DNA of 64,000 nucleotides, from NCBI GenBank assembly GCA_021442155.1, contig CM038232.1:58683436-58747435 (forward strand), in the 5' to 3' direction. The stretch is from Cymbidium sinense. Lineage: Eukaryota > Streptophyta > Magnoliopsida > Asparagales > Orchidaceae. The notes under the pieces were generated by a model. It was not told the DNA's origin, ran no database searches, and saw only the letters and a program-made list of their open reading frames with translations. Positions 48,201-54,591 of this stretch are shown one piece after another. Every line of letters begins with the position of its first letter. Position 1 is the first letter of the stretch. The position numbers were made by a program, and so were the translations under genes.

Positions 48201-51200
48201 AGGTTCGCCACACTATCTGGCAACCCTTTCCATTTAATGAGATAGTCTTGGTGGTTTGACACCCTTCCCCTGCGAACCTCCATTTCTGCTTCGTTGTCAA
48301 AAGGAGTACTTGCTAGTATAGGAGCTCGCTTGGATTTTGTTAGGTGTCTCCTTTTCTGATATTCGCATCTTCTCGGCCCACCTGTTGCCTTGTGTAGTGC
48401 GGCCCCAGCTATCTCCCTTTCGGGCGAGAGTTCTTTTGACAACTCTACCGATGAGATGTCCTTGAACTCTTCAAGTTTTTCCACTGCCTCCCTCGGCAGG
48501 TCTTCTTGTGGTCTTAGTTCTTCATCTTCCGTATCATGAAGAATGGTCAAGTCACTTCCCTCCTTGAATTGGATGGTCGTGAGCATCCTTGCATCTGACT
48601 TGGAGGCTCTTATCACTAGCACCGTGCAAGTTTGATTGCCTTCCATGATGCACATGCTGTTGGCAAATGACATCAAGATTGCCTTTGCCTGATCCAGGAA
48701 ATCCAATCCAAGAACAATCCTATAGTCATCCATTGGGATGACAGAGAAGTTCACCGTTCCTGACCAAGCCCCCACGTTGGTCTTAACCCCTCGTGCAATG
48801 CCGTGTATTGGCATTGCCTCTGCGTTGACTACCTTGATGGAGCCCCCTTCTCCAACCGTTGGTAGTCCCAGTCGCCTTGCTTCTTCTACAGAGATGAAAT
48901 TGTGAGAAGCCCCATGTCTACCATGGCAGTGGTAGTTTTTCCCACAATTACCATCTTCACAAAGAGCAGCCCCCTGGCTTGTGGCTTTGGTGCAGCCTGA
49001 ATCCCATTCAAGAGCTGCATGGATCCCACTTGTGCCACCACATCATTCCCCTTGGCTTCTGCTGCCTCATGATGACTTGCTAAGAGGGAGTTCAAGGCAT
49101 TCTTCTGAGGACACTTCCTTGCCCAATGAGGCCCTCCACAAAGGAAGCAGTTATTATGTGGTTGGTTCTTACCTTCCTTTTGCCTTCCCTTGTATTTTTC
49201 CCGGGTCGAGGTTGATTCTTGGTGAGACTCCTCCCTCTATTGTCCTTCGTCTCCCCCACCATTGCCATAAGCACTCCTCCTCTCCTTTGGCTTTGTGGAC
49301 TCTTTAGTGTAGTCGATCAAGCTCTCGGCAATGACAATGGTAGTCGCAAGATCTTGCACTCCACGCCTCCTAAGCTCGATCTTTGCCCATGATTGAAGTC
49401 CGTCCATGAAGTAGAAGAGAGAGTCTTTGTCAGACATATCGGGATTTCAAGGACTAGACTAGTGAAGTCTTTGACATACTCCCGGATCGACCCTTCCTGT
49501 TTGAGCCTCCTTAATTTGGCTCTAGCCTCATCCTCCGATTCTCGGATAGACCCTCCCTCGCCTCTTCCTTGAAGTCATCAAAGGTTGATATGGTGCACAT
49601 ACCTCTTTCCATATCTCCACGCCTCCTCCACCACAAGATCGCGTGTCGAGAGATAAAGAGCACCAAAGGACTGGACTTTCATCTGATGCTCATGACTCCA
49701 AAGTACCGCTTAGCCCCATAAAAGTTGTCCACCTCCTTTGCTATGCACTCCCAAGCTCTTTGGTTTTGGCACTTGATCCTCTTGGCTTCAATGGCATGGT
49801 TGGATCCGGCTGTTCTTTGTGAGCGATGTCCCTCGTGATCTCCTCCATGCCTGCACGTAGACTAGTCATCTCCTCCTCATGAGATCGCTGCATCCCACGG
49901 AGCTCCCCCATTAGGTCCTCCCGCATTTTCGCCATTTGATCCAGGAGCGATTCTTGCAGCCTAGCCAACAGGTCTCTGATCGATGAGTGGATGGTGGCAT
50001 CCTCCTCATCGAGGCCATTCACCCTTTCTCCTAGATCCTCCATATGAGCTTCCATCCCCCCCATAGCCTCCTCTACCTGAGTAAGGCGTGCCTCAAATCC
50101 AAAGATTACCTCTTTGGACTTCCCACGTGGCTTGGATGCGGCGGGATCCCGTTGCTCCTCACGACCTCGAACATGTTGAGATGACTCCACATTTGTGGTC
50201 TCCGATCTAACAACTTGTTCCTTGCCAGCCTTCGTCATGCCTCCAACCTGGCTTTGATACCAACTGTCACGGAGAAACTTTTTCCAAGTCACCCGTGCGG
50301 CCTTAGCACTCTTTCCTCGATGCTAAGTCAGCCTAACTTTCGCAACACAGGACTAGAACACTCAAATCTCTTTTAGAGAGGAGAGGTTAGAAAGATTGGG
50401 AAAACACTTCACTATGTAAAGGAACTTTACAATACAAGAATATTTGGGATCCTTTGATTGTTTCTTTGTTGGTTACAAAGAGGGGTGAGGACATCTATTT
50501 ATAGTCCTCTCCCTATCCCTAGGAATAATCTAGAAAAGAATATTCTAGAATATATTATTATGTATATGGTTCTAGATTTTTCTATGTCACTCTAGCATAT
50601 ACAAGGGTTCTAGAGTATTCCATACCATTCTAGAGTCCTCTTGAAGCATTCCTCCTCCAAAACTTTCTGGAATATGGTGGAACCTTCTAGAGTGCTCCAA
50701 GTTTTCCCCATCTTTCTATAATTCTCTAGAAGCTTCCCTCCTTGTGTATGGCTAAGAGAGCATGGTTGATCTCCCTTTATTTAGCTCCGTGACACTAAGC
50801 TCTACTTAAACCCACACGAAACTACCCCATTCACCAATATCTAAAATGTTCTGTATCTGGATCTACCACAAAAGTGTTTAGCTGTAGATTTTATAGATTA
50901 TTTTTTACATAATAGACAATTTTTTATATAATAAATTTAATTTATAATAAGCACGCTTCCGGTGACCAGTTTTTTCCTTCCCAGATAACCTTACTTCGAC
51001 ACATGATCAACTTGCAGAGCACAAGTGCAAGCAAAATACCTGTTACTAACAAACTCCAACAAATACCTTAGCTGTTTTGCTGTCATTTGCACCATCGTCC
51101 ACATCTTTTCCTTTCTCAATCTCAGTGTTGGTAAATCGGCTCCATAGCGTTCTTCTCTGCTTCTTTGCAGCTGACCCTCCATCCTTATCGAATCTTCTCA

Positions 51201-52278
51201 AAAATCACAGTGAATATCAGAATAAAATTTGTTTTGAAAGACTGCATAAAGAAGTTTCAGGTTTTAAAAACTAGAAAATTGTACCCCCTCTCATCTTCAC
51301 CCTGAACTCTTTGAATAGTTACCTGTTATTGATAAACAACCAAGCCAACATTAAGTGAATGATGCCCAATAAGTTAAAATAATGGAGTTCCTCAATCAAA
51401 AAAAAAAAAAAGAAAAAAAGCTTCAGTATATGAACAGTTAAAATTTTTAGCAGAACACAACATTTTTTTTGCTTAAACAAAACTATAACATTATTATTGC
51501 TGTCATATACACAATATGTTGAACCAAATGAAGAAAGTAAATGTACCCACATGCATAAGTGTTTCAGCATTGGGTGCCTTCAGAAGCAGAGAAAAAGAGA
51601 AGGGCTTTGAGGTCTCTACATAATCAGCCAGATTAATTTCTGTCTCACCAACATTACCGAATTTTGCAGAATCCTGCAAGAAGTACGGTCACGTTCAGCT
51701 CTAACATAGAGAAAGATCAGGTTAGAAATTAAAGAAATATCCTAAGCATTCATACAGTAGCAGACAGAACAAACTTGTAAACTTTCTTATTGATCTTTCC
51801 AGTATTTGGATTTTGAGTCAGCGTTGCTGTTAAATAAATTGGGCTTCCGTATAGTACAGCCACCTTCTCTGGTTTTGCCGCAAGCTTGCCAGCGACCATG
51901 GGAAAGAAAAACACTCTCAGGTTCTCCCATCCCAGGTGAGGCTCCTAATGTTAAGAGACAAAATGAGAAAATAAAAGAGAAATCTGTAAAAAAAACGTTG
52001 ATGCAAATTACATGAATTTAATGTGCTAAACAGATTTAAAATTTCTACTTCAATTATCAGATGTGCATTTACTATGTTTTTCTTAATAATCTGAAATTAA
52101 ATAAAAAGGGTGAAAGATATCCTTGAAAAATCTGCAAATTTTGTCGAAGAAAAAAATGTTCATCTGAGAGTTTTTTTTTTTCTTTTGAGTAAAACACCTG
52201 TGTTTCCGTTATATAAAATTTGAACACTGCATTGATCTTCTTCTTCTTCTCGCTCATCCATTTTGTTGCCTTGAACAT
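24456..52278 (-). CDS. NT-C2 domain / long coiled-coil protein gene (8 exons, whole gene span)
   Basis: Eight exons join on the minus strand with GT-AG borders and matching phase: 52278-52198, 51944-51756, 51673-51551, 51322-51285, 51193-51067, 27267-25192, 24890-24793 and 24678-24456. They total 2955 nt, or 984 residues plus stop. Residues 1 to about 136 read as the plant NT-C2 (EEIG1/EHBP1 N-terminal) domain: the start MFKATKWMSEKKKK, then LGWENLRVF, GSPIYLTATL, KVYKFVLSAT, GETEINLADY and MHVTIQRVQG. Residues from about 260 onward are heptad-rich coiled coil. The C-terminus holds the family-typical MSLKFAEVEGERQQL. By recall it resembles Arabidopsis At5g52280-type myosin-heavy-chain-related proteins and the RPG coiled-coil family; no symbol is assigned. 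NT-C2 domains are thought to act in membrane and cytoskeleton-linked roles, so a scaffold function is an inference. Intron 5 is about 23.8 kb and TE-filled, and could hide a small exon. There are no stops within the model. Confidence 0.88.
24793..24890 (-). CDS. Exon 7
   Basis: This exon has 98 nt, starts in phase 0 and leaves in phase 2. It encodes EGRSCGNYLQNPINKERTW and a short following segment to SII. The acceptor is ttgcag and the donor is AAG before gtaatg. It is too short to appear as an open frame on its own and was found by joining exons 6 and 8. Confidence 0.82.
24891..25191 (-). other. Intron 6 with duplicated GGCTGACAGCCCCTA
   Basis: This 301-bp intron between exons 6 and 7 contains the same 15-mer twice, at 24964-24978 and 25057-25071, in direct orientation. 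Each copy carries the odd palindrome GGCTG-A-CAGCC and lies in similar context (GATAT before, AGTC after). It looks like a short segmental duplication. Confidence 0.6.
25192..27267 (-). CDS. Exon 6, central coiled-coil exon (692 codons)
   Basis: A single 2076-nt open exon runs from EISYVKNQSEMKLP to FQFEYDAFE, in phase 0 at both ends. The open frame continues upstream into the intron. The acceptor is placed at ggcag because it restores the frame with exon 5. The first ~110 residues are Ser/Gly-rich and probably disordered. The rest is dense in Leu, Glu, Lys and Gln heptads such as LELRTLQKQIVKE, LQLQLKKIHESNSELIL and LQAQVEILENKLE. A cysteine cluster, CEICSCGC, sits inside the coil and is unusual for such a helix. 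Antisense open frames across this exon are shadows. Confidence 0.93.
27557..27561. repeat. Target-site duplication GATTT (left)
   Basis: GATTT directly precedes the LTR start TGTGGGCTCC. It is identical to the 5 bp after the right LTR. Confidence 0.85.
28918..29680. repeat. Series of hairpin repeats in the 3' LTR
   Basis: About eleven short units of the form stem-AAGAAA-stem occur here. Examples are CATGCC/GGCATG at 28918-28933, CATGTC/GACATA at 28963-28980, CACGCC/GGCGTG at 29024-29041, CGCC/GGCG at 29187-29200, CATGTC/GGCATG at 29243-29260 and CACGCC/GACGTG at 29565-29582. Many are followed by GTATGGGTGGTATAAACCAC, itself a GTGGT-ATAA-ACCAC hairpin. Confidence 0.75.
30081..30088 (-). promoter_or_regulatory. 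LTR TATA box (3' LTR)
   Basis: This is the equivalent of the 5' LTR box at 43919-43926. If active it would fire out of the element into the rest of host intron 5, in the sense of the host gene. Confidence 0.6.
30153..30218. repeat. (TA)n microsatellite in the 3' LTR
   Basis: About 33 perfect TA units. The same site in the 5' LTR (about 43999-44020) has about ten, so the tract expanded after insertion. Confidence 0.85.
30315..30985 (-). repeat. Two ~331-bp tandem units in the 3' LTR, each with a 73-codon ORF
   Basis: CATTTGATAGGTTTTGACAT recurs at 30352 and 30683. Each unit holds a minus-strand ATG-initiated frame of exactly 73 codons (30351-30572 and 30682-30903) that ends at the same relative stop. 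They share SKLIRI(G/D)IL and DALTHI. Confidence 0.7.
31019..31030 (-). promoter_or_regulatory. Polypurine tract of the Tat element
   Basis: In element sense TTGGGGGCATT lies directly before the 3' LTR start TGTTGACC, the expected place for plus-strand priming. Confidence 0.6.
31019..32845 (-). other. Tat element 3' noncoding spacer with tandem duplications
   Basis: No coding sequence is seen between the integrase end and the 3' LTR. Two direct duplications are visible. One centres on CTTTCACTG(C/T)GGCCTTTTC at about 31.92 and 32.09 kb. The other centres on AGC(T/A)CGATGTCAAC followed by a polypurine-tract-like AATGCCC block at about 32.40-32.52 and 32.63-32.69 kb. Long 3' spacers are normal for Tat elements. 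Confidence 0.65.
32848..33926 (-). pseudogene. Tat element integrase
   Basis: 33654-33926 holds the HHCC zinc domain (CGVHQSSPKM, GYYWPSM, KKCHECQ). 33300-33578 holds the core end: IISENSPAFKN, where intact relatives have DNG, so the second catalytic Asp is Glu here, then SSIYNPRANRLAEAFNK with the catalytic Glu. At 32848-33010 a C-terminal block reads GKFEANWEGHYVIKKVY. Frames change at least twice and part of the core is missing between 33.58 and 33.65 kb. Not functional. Confidence 0.8.
34323..34715 (-). pseudogene. Tat element second (archaeal-type) RNase H
   Basis: 34512-34715 has ASVGLIFITLEGG and RLTEPRTNNEAE. 34323-34505 continues with GLKEAVVIGIQNLRIFGDSQ, VINQVLGLY. The E of NNEAE and the D of GDSQ are catalytic positions of the extra RNase H found in the Tat clade. 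A frame change splits the two parts. This domain is the main ground for the lineage call. Confidence 0.8.
34702..35217 (-). pseudogene. Tat element first RNase H (RT-linked)
   Basis: FKWDNECQKAFDSIKRYI opens the RT-connection domain. It is followed by LILYTAALEESLRAFL, YYISQRLIGAEAKYSPIEK and LIFTAQKLQYYM, the usual Ty3-gypsy RNase H block. Open for 171 codons. It would degrade RNA in RNA-DNA hybrids. Confidence 0.8.
35263..35907 (-). pseudogene. Tat element reverse transcriptase with internal deletion
   Basis: 35704-35907 holds the pre-RT motif FRDCFDWTYSEMPGLSP and VHKLAI. 35263-35610 resumes at AGATYQRVM and carries the catalytic YVDDLIVKS, then FLGYVMRHRGIEINPNKI. In intact elements roughly 100 residues with the fingers and the first catalytic Asp lie between these two blocks. 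Here only about 90 bp of unrelated AT-rich sequence does. The RT is therefore deleted, not just mutated. Confidence 0.85.
35897..36753 (-). pseudogene. Tat element protease-RT linker
   Basis: Acidic open fragments (35897-36136 and 36373-36753) rich in Glu, Asp and Ser, without a domain I recognise. They sit between the protease and the RT entry motif. Confidence 0.45.
36866..37322 (-). pseudogene. Tat element aspartic protease
   Basis: ILIDLGSSVNLMS is the retropepsin active-site loop with the third residue changed (D-L-G-S for the usual D-T/S-G). LGRPWLHEYGMVPSTLHHC in the next segment is the conserved protease C-terminal motif. A frame change lies between the two open parts near 37.05-37.09 kb. 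Protease would process Gag-Pol. This copy is not intact. Confidence 0.75.
37328..38400 (-). pseudogene. Tat element gag-protease linker
   Basis: Lys/Glu/Ser-rich open fragments (37328-37705, 37948-38166 and 38142-38330) have no recognised domain. They bridge the zinc-knuckle segment and the protease. The segment LSVYEALLMSQDLRETL is typical in style for this linker. Confidence 0.5.
38475..38696 (-). pseudogene. Tat element gag C-terminal Cys/His segment
   Basis: Contains YYPYHQVVGHPIEDCYVFKD, the degenerate zinc-knuckle-like block that follows Gag in Tat elements. It is in a different frame from the Gag core, so at least one frameshift lies between them. Confidence 0.65.
38846..41120 (-). 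pseudogene. Tat element gag, broken
   Basis: The best open part, 38846-39451, carries the retrotransposon Gag core: KFRSFDGNGNPRQHLAQFK, then FEWYAELPNDSVKTF, FIKRFA and IADLALEKRKKDES. These are the motifs of plant gypsy Gag proteins. Upstream in element sense are an Arg-rich segment (39847-40155), a Gln/Met-rich coiled-coil-like stretch near 39.7-39.85 kb and a basic segment ending RRRRNAELRA (40848-41120). Several in-frame stops, for example just before the Gag core, separate these parts. Gag would form virus-like particles. This copy cannot encode a full one. Plus-strand frames at 40.1-40.5 kb are antisense shadows. Confidence 0.8.
41558..41574 (-). promoter_or_regulatory. Primer binding site of the Tat element
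   Basis: In element sense this reads TGGCGACTCCACTTGGG and begins a few bases inside the 5' LTR edge. TGGCGACTCC is the typical start of Tat/Ogre primer sites (reported as tRNA-Arg type; the tRNA assignment is from memory). Confidence 0.75.
42930..43640. repeat. Series of hairpin repeats in the 5' LTR
   Basis: This is the counterpart of 28.9-29.7 kb, more decayed. Units such as CATGTC-AAGAAA-GACATG near 42.99-43.02 kb and the GGTG-TAAA-CACC element near 42.96 kb remain readable. Confidence 0.65.
43919..43926 (-). promoter_or_regulatory. LTR TATA box (5' LTR)
   Basis: TATAAATA in element sense is followed by CCCC and a long pyrimidine-rich leader. The same box sits at 30081-30088 in the 3' LTR, so it is an LTR feature and the likely transcription promoter. 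Confidence 0.7.
44098..44790 (-). repeat. Two ~328-bp tandem units in the 5' LTR
   Basis: These match 30315-30985. The unit at 44486-44707 keeps the 73-codon frame. The unit at 44098-44343 has an early stop near its first ATG and a shifted end, so three of four copies are open. Confidence 0.65.
44823..44827. repeat. Target-site duplication GATTT (right)
   Basis: GATTT directly follows the LTR end GGTCAACA and matches the left copy. Confidence 0.85.
44828..45431. other. Host intron 5 segment between elements
   Basis: AT-rich with a long T-rich tract at 45346-45400. No supported gene. The plus-strand open frame at 45151-45516 is low-complexity and has no recognised domain. Confidence 0.5.
45432..46013. 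mobile_element. Candidate non-autonomous hAT-like DNA element (~0.6 kb)
   Basis: The right end reads GAGCTCAGTTCGTTTTCAGC before CCTA. Its reverse complement, TAGGGCTGAAAACGAACTG, matches the left end TTGCTGCAAATGAACCGAGC with a few changes, giving ~20-bp terminal inverted repeats. The inside is full of GAGCTCG, GAACAAGCTTG and similar Arg/Ser-like repeats typical of a common plant hAT-type MITE. A clean 8-bp target duplication was not fixed, though TTTGGTG occurs near both sides. No transposase. Confidence 0.55.
46014..47596. other. Host intron 5 segment between elements
   Basis: AT-rich sequence without a supported ORF, RNA gene or repeat that I can name. Confidence 0.5.
47602..48132 (-). 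repeat. 3' LTR of the gag-only element
   Basis: 531 bp, TGTCACGGAG to CTCTGTGACA. A TATA box in element sense lies at 47833-47840. Confidence 0.92.
48133..48145 (-). promoter_or_regulatory. Polypurine tract of the gag-only element
   Basis: In element sense AGGTGGGGAAGAA lies directly before the 3' LTR TGTCAC, the expected place for plus-strand priming. Confidence 0.75.
48191..48560 (-). pseudogene. Deletion junction and chromodomain-like tail
   Basis: After the protease the frame shows LPREAVEKLEEFKDI, the usual entry to RT. Within about 50 codons it changes to EVRRGRVSNHQDYLIKWKGL, a chromodomain-type YL-x-KWKGLP motif normally at the integrase C-terminus. The RT, RNase H and integrase core, about 3 kb in complete relatives, are missing, yet the frame stays open across the junction. 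Confidence 0.75.
48560..49094 (-). pseudogene. Retropepsin-like protease, one-base frameshift at the active site
   Basis: The frame 48886-49095 runs into AMVDMG and then goes out of frame. The next frame resumes with ASHNFISVEEARRLGLP, so the family motif VD-x-GASHNFI is split by a single-base indel exactly at the active-site loop. Downstream GTVNFSVIPMDDYRIVLGLD matches the protease C-terminal motif (DD-x-x-VLGLDF). Confidence 0.8.
49095..50292 (-). pseudogene. Gag of the gag-only element
   Basis: 49741-50292 encodes the N-terminal part. It includes EARLTQVEEAMGGMEAHMED, a coiled coil with MREDLMGELRGM, and an acidic DEEDATIHSSI stretch, the layout of chromodomain-clade gypsy Gag. 49237-49437 holds the Gag end (LFYFMDGLQSWAKIELRRRG). 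The zinc knuckle CFLCGGPHWARKC (C-x2-C-x4-H-x4-C) is near 49.10-49.15 kb. The middle, 49438-49740, is frameshifted and shortened. The protein might bind RNA if the frames were joined, but this copy does not encode it intact. Confidence 0.78.
50250..50262 (-). promoter_or_regulatory. Primer binding site, initiator tRNA-Met type
   Basis: In element sense TGGTATCAAAGCC lies two bases from the 5' LTR. This is the usual plant initiator-Met primer site TGGTATCAGAGC with one change. Confidence 0.8.
50265..50794 (-). repeat. 5' LTR of the gag-only element
   Basis: 530 bp, TGTCACGGAG to CTCCGTGACA. TATAAATA in element sense at 50496-50503 is conserved in both LTRs and is the likely promoter. Confidence 0.92.
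50795..51066. other. Host intron 5, proximal end
   Basis: Ordinary AT-rich intron sequence between the gag-only element and exon 5. Confidence 0.5.
51067..51193 (-). CDS. Exon 5, linker after the NT-C2 domain
   Basis: This exon has 127 nt, starts in phase 2 and ends in phase 0. It encodes the basic linker FDKDGGSAAKKQRRTLW followed by an acidic stretch ending NDSKTAK. The acceptor is gagaag and the donor is AAG before gtattt. Using the nearer acceptor at the gataag site shifts to a frame that cannot join exon 6 without a stop. Confidence 0.82.
51285..51322 (-). CDS. Exon 4, micro-exon of 38 nt
   Basis: It encodes VTIQRVQGEDERG, continuing LMH into the family motif HVTIQ. The acceptor is ataacag and the donor is gtacaa. 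It ends in phase 2, which fits only the exon-5 acceptor at 51194. Confidence 0.82.
51551..51673 (-). CDS. Exon 3, NT-C2 C-terminal part
   Basis: This exon encodes 41 residues, DSAKFGNVGETEINLADY through LMH. The GE-x-EINLADY block is diagnostic for the NT-C2 family. The acceptor is ttgcag. The chosen donor is gtgggt, directly after CAT. The neighbouring gtacat donor, 4 nt further on, would break the frame of exon 4. Confidence 0.86.
51756..51944 (-). CDS. Exon 2, NT-C2 middle
   Basis: This exon encodes 63 residues, including LGWENLRVFFFPMVAGKLA and GSPIYLTATLTQNPNTGK, matching beta strands of the NT-C2 fold. The acceptor is TTAG before GAGCCT and the donor is ACT before gtatga. It is phase 0 at both ends. 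An alternative acceptor 3 nt downstream would remove one Glu. Confidence 0.88.
52198..52278 (-). CDS. Exon 1, NT-C2 start
   Basis: This exon encodes 27 residues starting MFKATKWMSEKKKK, the usual opening of plant NT-C2 proteins. A true ATG lies at 52278 and is preceded by an AAAG context. The exon ends CAG before the donor gtgttt, in phase 0. Reading on past the donor gives only a short unrelated tail. Confidence 0.9.
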
Positions 52279-52900
52279 CTTTGATCTATGTGGATATTAT
52301 GATACCGCAACTCTCTGCTCCCATTTGCTTGGAACGGAGCTGAGCTTGTGGGTGGAGCGTTGAGTTGTGCGTGGATGGTGGAGGAATAGAATGAGAAGAA
52401 CATCTAAGAACACAACTGAAGTCTGCTTCTGCTGACGGGAAATGCTTAGTCTTCGGTTGGTTCCTAAGCAGATAAAATAATGAAAAGGATGGGAAGGTGT
52501 TATTGTTTACTAGGAGCTTGAAATTATTAGAAAGCAGAACTTATTTAAAGATTAGGAAAACTAAAAAGTGTAGGTTGGCTGGTGTGATATGAAATCAGTG
52601 GTTGGATTACTTTGCTTCCATTGTCAATAAGGAATAGATGCTTTTTCTTTTAATTATTTTGTGATCGGTTGAATTAATAATCGTTTGGTATAATTGTGGT
52701 TAGGCTTGTAATCTGAATTGTCATGATCGATAAATTGATTGCCATAACGTGCCAATGTGAATTGATTGTCGTTCGCAAGCATTTACATGCATTGAAAATT
52801 AAATACAATGTATACTGATTTTTTTTAGGTTATTTAATTTGTTGGTGATAGAATATATCTCAATTTTATGAGCTTGGTTAGAGCTATTTTCATTAATATC
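52279..52900 (-). promoter_or_regulatory. Probable 5' UTR and promoter region of the NT-C2 gene
   Basis: About 150 nt upstream of the ATG are mixed in composition with pyrimidine-rich patches, unlike the AT-rich flanks, and look like a 5' UTR. Farther upstream the DNA becomes AT-rich and ends in TA microsatellites at about 52.9 kb. No clear TATA box or start site could be fixed. The call rests only on position. Confidence 0.45.
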
Positions 52901-52904
52901 TATC

Positions 52905-52984
52905 TATCTATATATATATATAGTATATATATATATATATAATATATATACATATATATATTATTATTAATATATATATTTATA

Positions 52985-53021
<37 letters not shown>

Positions 53022-53310
53022 TATATGTTTATATATATATATATATATGTAATACATGCATATTAATAAAATAAAATAACATAATGTAATGCATACATAA
53101 TATACGTGTATGTATATGTGATAATATGTATATACCAATGTATGCATATGCTGTATATATGTATATATAATAATATGTATATATCTTTATAATGTATGTA
53201 TCTATGTATGTATGTGTGTATATATATGTATGTATGTATGTAATGTATGTATGTGCTTAATGTATTTATGTATGTATTCATGTATGTATATGTATGTATG
53301 TATGTGTATG

Positions 53311-53392
<82 letters not shown>
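52905..53392. repeat. TA and ATGT microsatellite cluster
   Basis: Interrupted (TA)n runs at 52905-53060 are followed by ATGT/ATGC tetranucleotide repeats at about 53190-53315 and a ~75-bp perfect (TA)n at 53316-53380. Open frames here are simple-repeat artefacts. The cluster lies between the NT-C2 gene promoter and the LINE. Confidence 0.85.
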
Positions 53393-53510
53393 CCTAGCTG
53401 CTTTGGTGCCACTCCCTGGTACGCTTCCTCCTCGTCAATGTTTACTGTTCCATTGATTTCCTAGCTGCCCCGTTTGACTCTTCCCTGGTGCTTCTCCTCC
53501 CTTGCCGCCC

Positions 53511-54510
53511 ATGGATCCCCCTTCCTATGCAAATGTGTTGGCTGGTGGCTCCCATGCTGAACCTCCCCCACCCGACCAAAACCTGCTCTTGTTTCCTTAG
53601 TCTTACCATGATACCTTTGCTCAAGGCACCTCCTCCTTTTGGGAAAAGCTGCTAGAAAGAATGGAAAACCAGCTCTTCTACTCTCTGAATCTGAGACATG
53701 GACTTTGGCCAAACCTTTTAAGTTCACCCTCATTGGAAAGTTTACTTATAGGAACCAAAAAATGGACTCAATCAGGAACCATTTTAATGATATAAAATTG
53801 GTTGGGAATTGGAACGTGGGTCTCCTTGATGGGAGGCATATAATGATCAATCTTTCTTTGGAGGAAGATTATGCAAGATTTTTTTTCTAAGAAGCTTTAC
53901 CACATCGATAATGTTGTTGTGAAATTTCTAAAATGGACTCCCTTCTTTGACTTTAGCATAGAACGCCCTCTTGCTCCTATTTGGATTAAAATACTTGGCC
54001 TAAAACTCCACTTATTTAATAAGCAAATCCTCTACTCCATAACTTCAATATTTGGAAGACCCCTTAAGCTGGACACTCCTATTCAACCTAACTAGGCCAT
54101 TAGTAGCTAGAATCTTGGTGGAGATGGACATAACAACACCTTTCAATGAAGAAATCTCGATAGGAGCACAATCCAATAGGCATTGGCAAAGGGTGGAGAT
54201 TGAACAAAAACCTTTGTATTGCAGCAAATGTTGAATGTTTGGACACTCTTAAGACAATTGCTTCATTACACATCCAGAATTAAAAAAAAAATTAGCAAAT
54301 CTAATAAGGGATAATAGCCAATGGAAACTATCATCCAGAAAGATTCAGACTCAGCACAAATTCAATCTAAAGTTCCCTTAAACAGTAGCACAAATCACAC
54401 TGAACATATGAAACTTGGAAACAACTTTCAGATGCTTGAAGATAATTTTGATAGAAGACAACCAGATTCTGAACATTTGCTCAACCTAATTGTTACTCTT
54501 AGAAAAGAGG
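53511..54510 (+). pseudogene. LINE ORF1 (DUF4283 and zinc-knuckle), broken
   Basis: A true ATG at 53511 begins MDPPSYANVLAGG, a typical plant LINE ORF1 start, and hits a stop after 30 codons. Then 53639-53890 (PFKFTLIGKFTYRN, GLLDGRHIMI) and 53871-54095 (VVKFLKWTPFFDF, APIWIKILGLKLHLF) give the DUF4283 domain in two frames. 54052-54234 ends with VEIEQKPLYCSKC, followed by FGHS and NC with stops replacing two positions of the CCHC knuckle. ORF1 would bind the element RNA. This copy is dead. Confidence 0.78.
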
Positions 54511-54591
54511 ACTAGCATAATTTGATTCCCAACAACAACATAAATCCCACTGATCTACACCAGCCACAAGAAACCGCAATACTTTTATAAC

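Larger units (their letters stand above)
47602..50794 (-). mobile_element. Gag-only LTR retrotransposon (TR-GAG-like deletion derivative of a chromodomain gypsy element)
   Basis: Near-identical LTRs (47602-48132, 531 bp; 50265-50794, 530 bp) with perfect terminal inverted repeats TGTCACGGAG / CTCCGTGACA at the right copy enclose only 2.1 kb. CTAA flanks both sides as a short target duplication (4 bp certain). The primer site is of initiator-tRNA-Met type and there is a polypurine tract. In element sense the inside codes for a coiled-coil Gag, a CCHC knuckle and a protease, and then jumps straight to a chromodomain-like tail. RT, RNase H and most of integrase are absent. Hand alignment of the LTRs shows about 20 substitutions, so roughly 4% divergence: younger than the Tat element. 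Confidence 0.9.

Noticed and set aside
51077..51274. Plus-strand 65-codon frame and the alternative minus-strand 63-codon frame at 50991-51182
   Set aside because: The true exon 5 uses the other minus frame. The frame starting at 51182 cannot join exon 6 without an immediate stop.
53063..53456. Open frames of Tyr, Ile, Met and Val repeats
   Set aside because: These are translations of TA and ATGT simple repeats.
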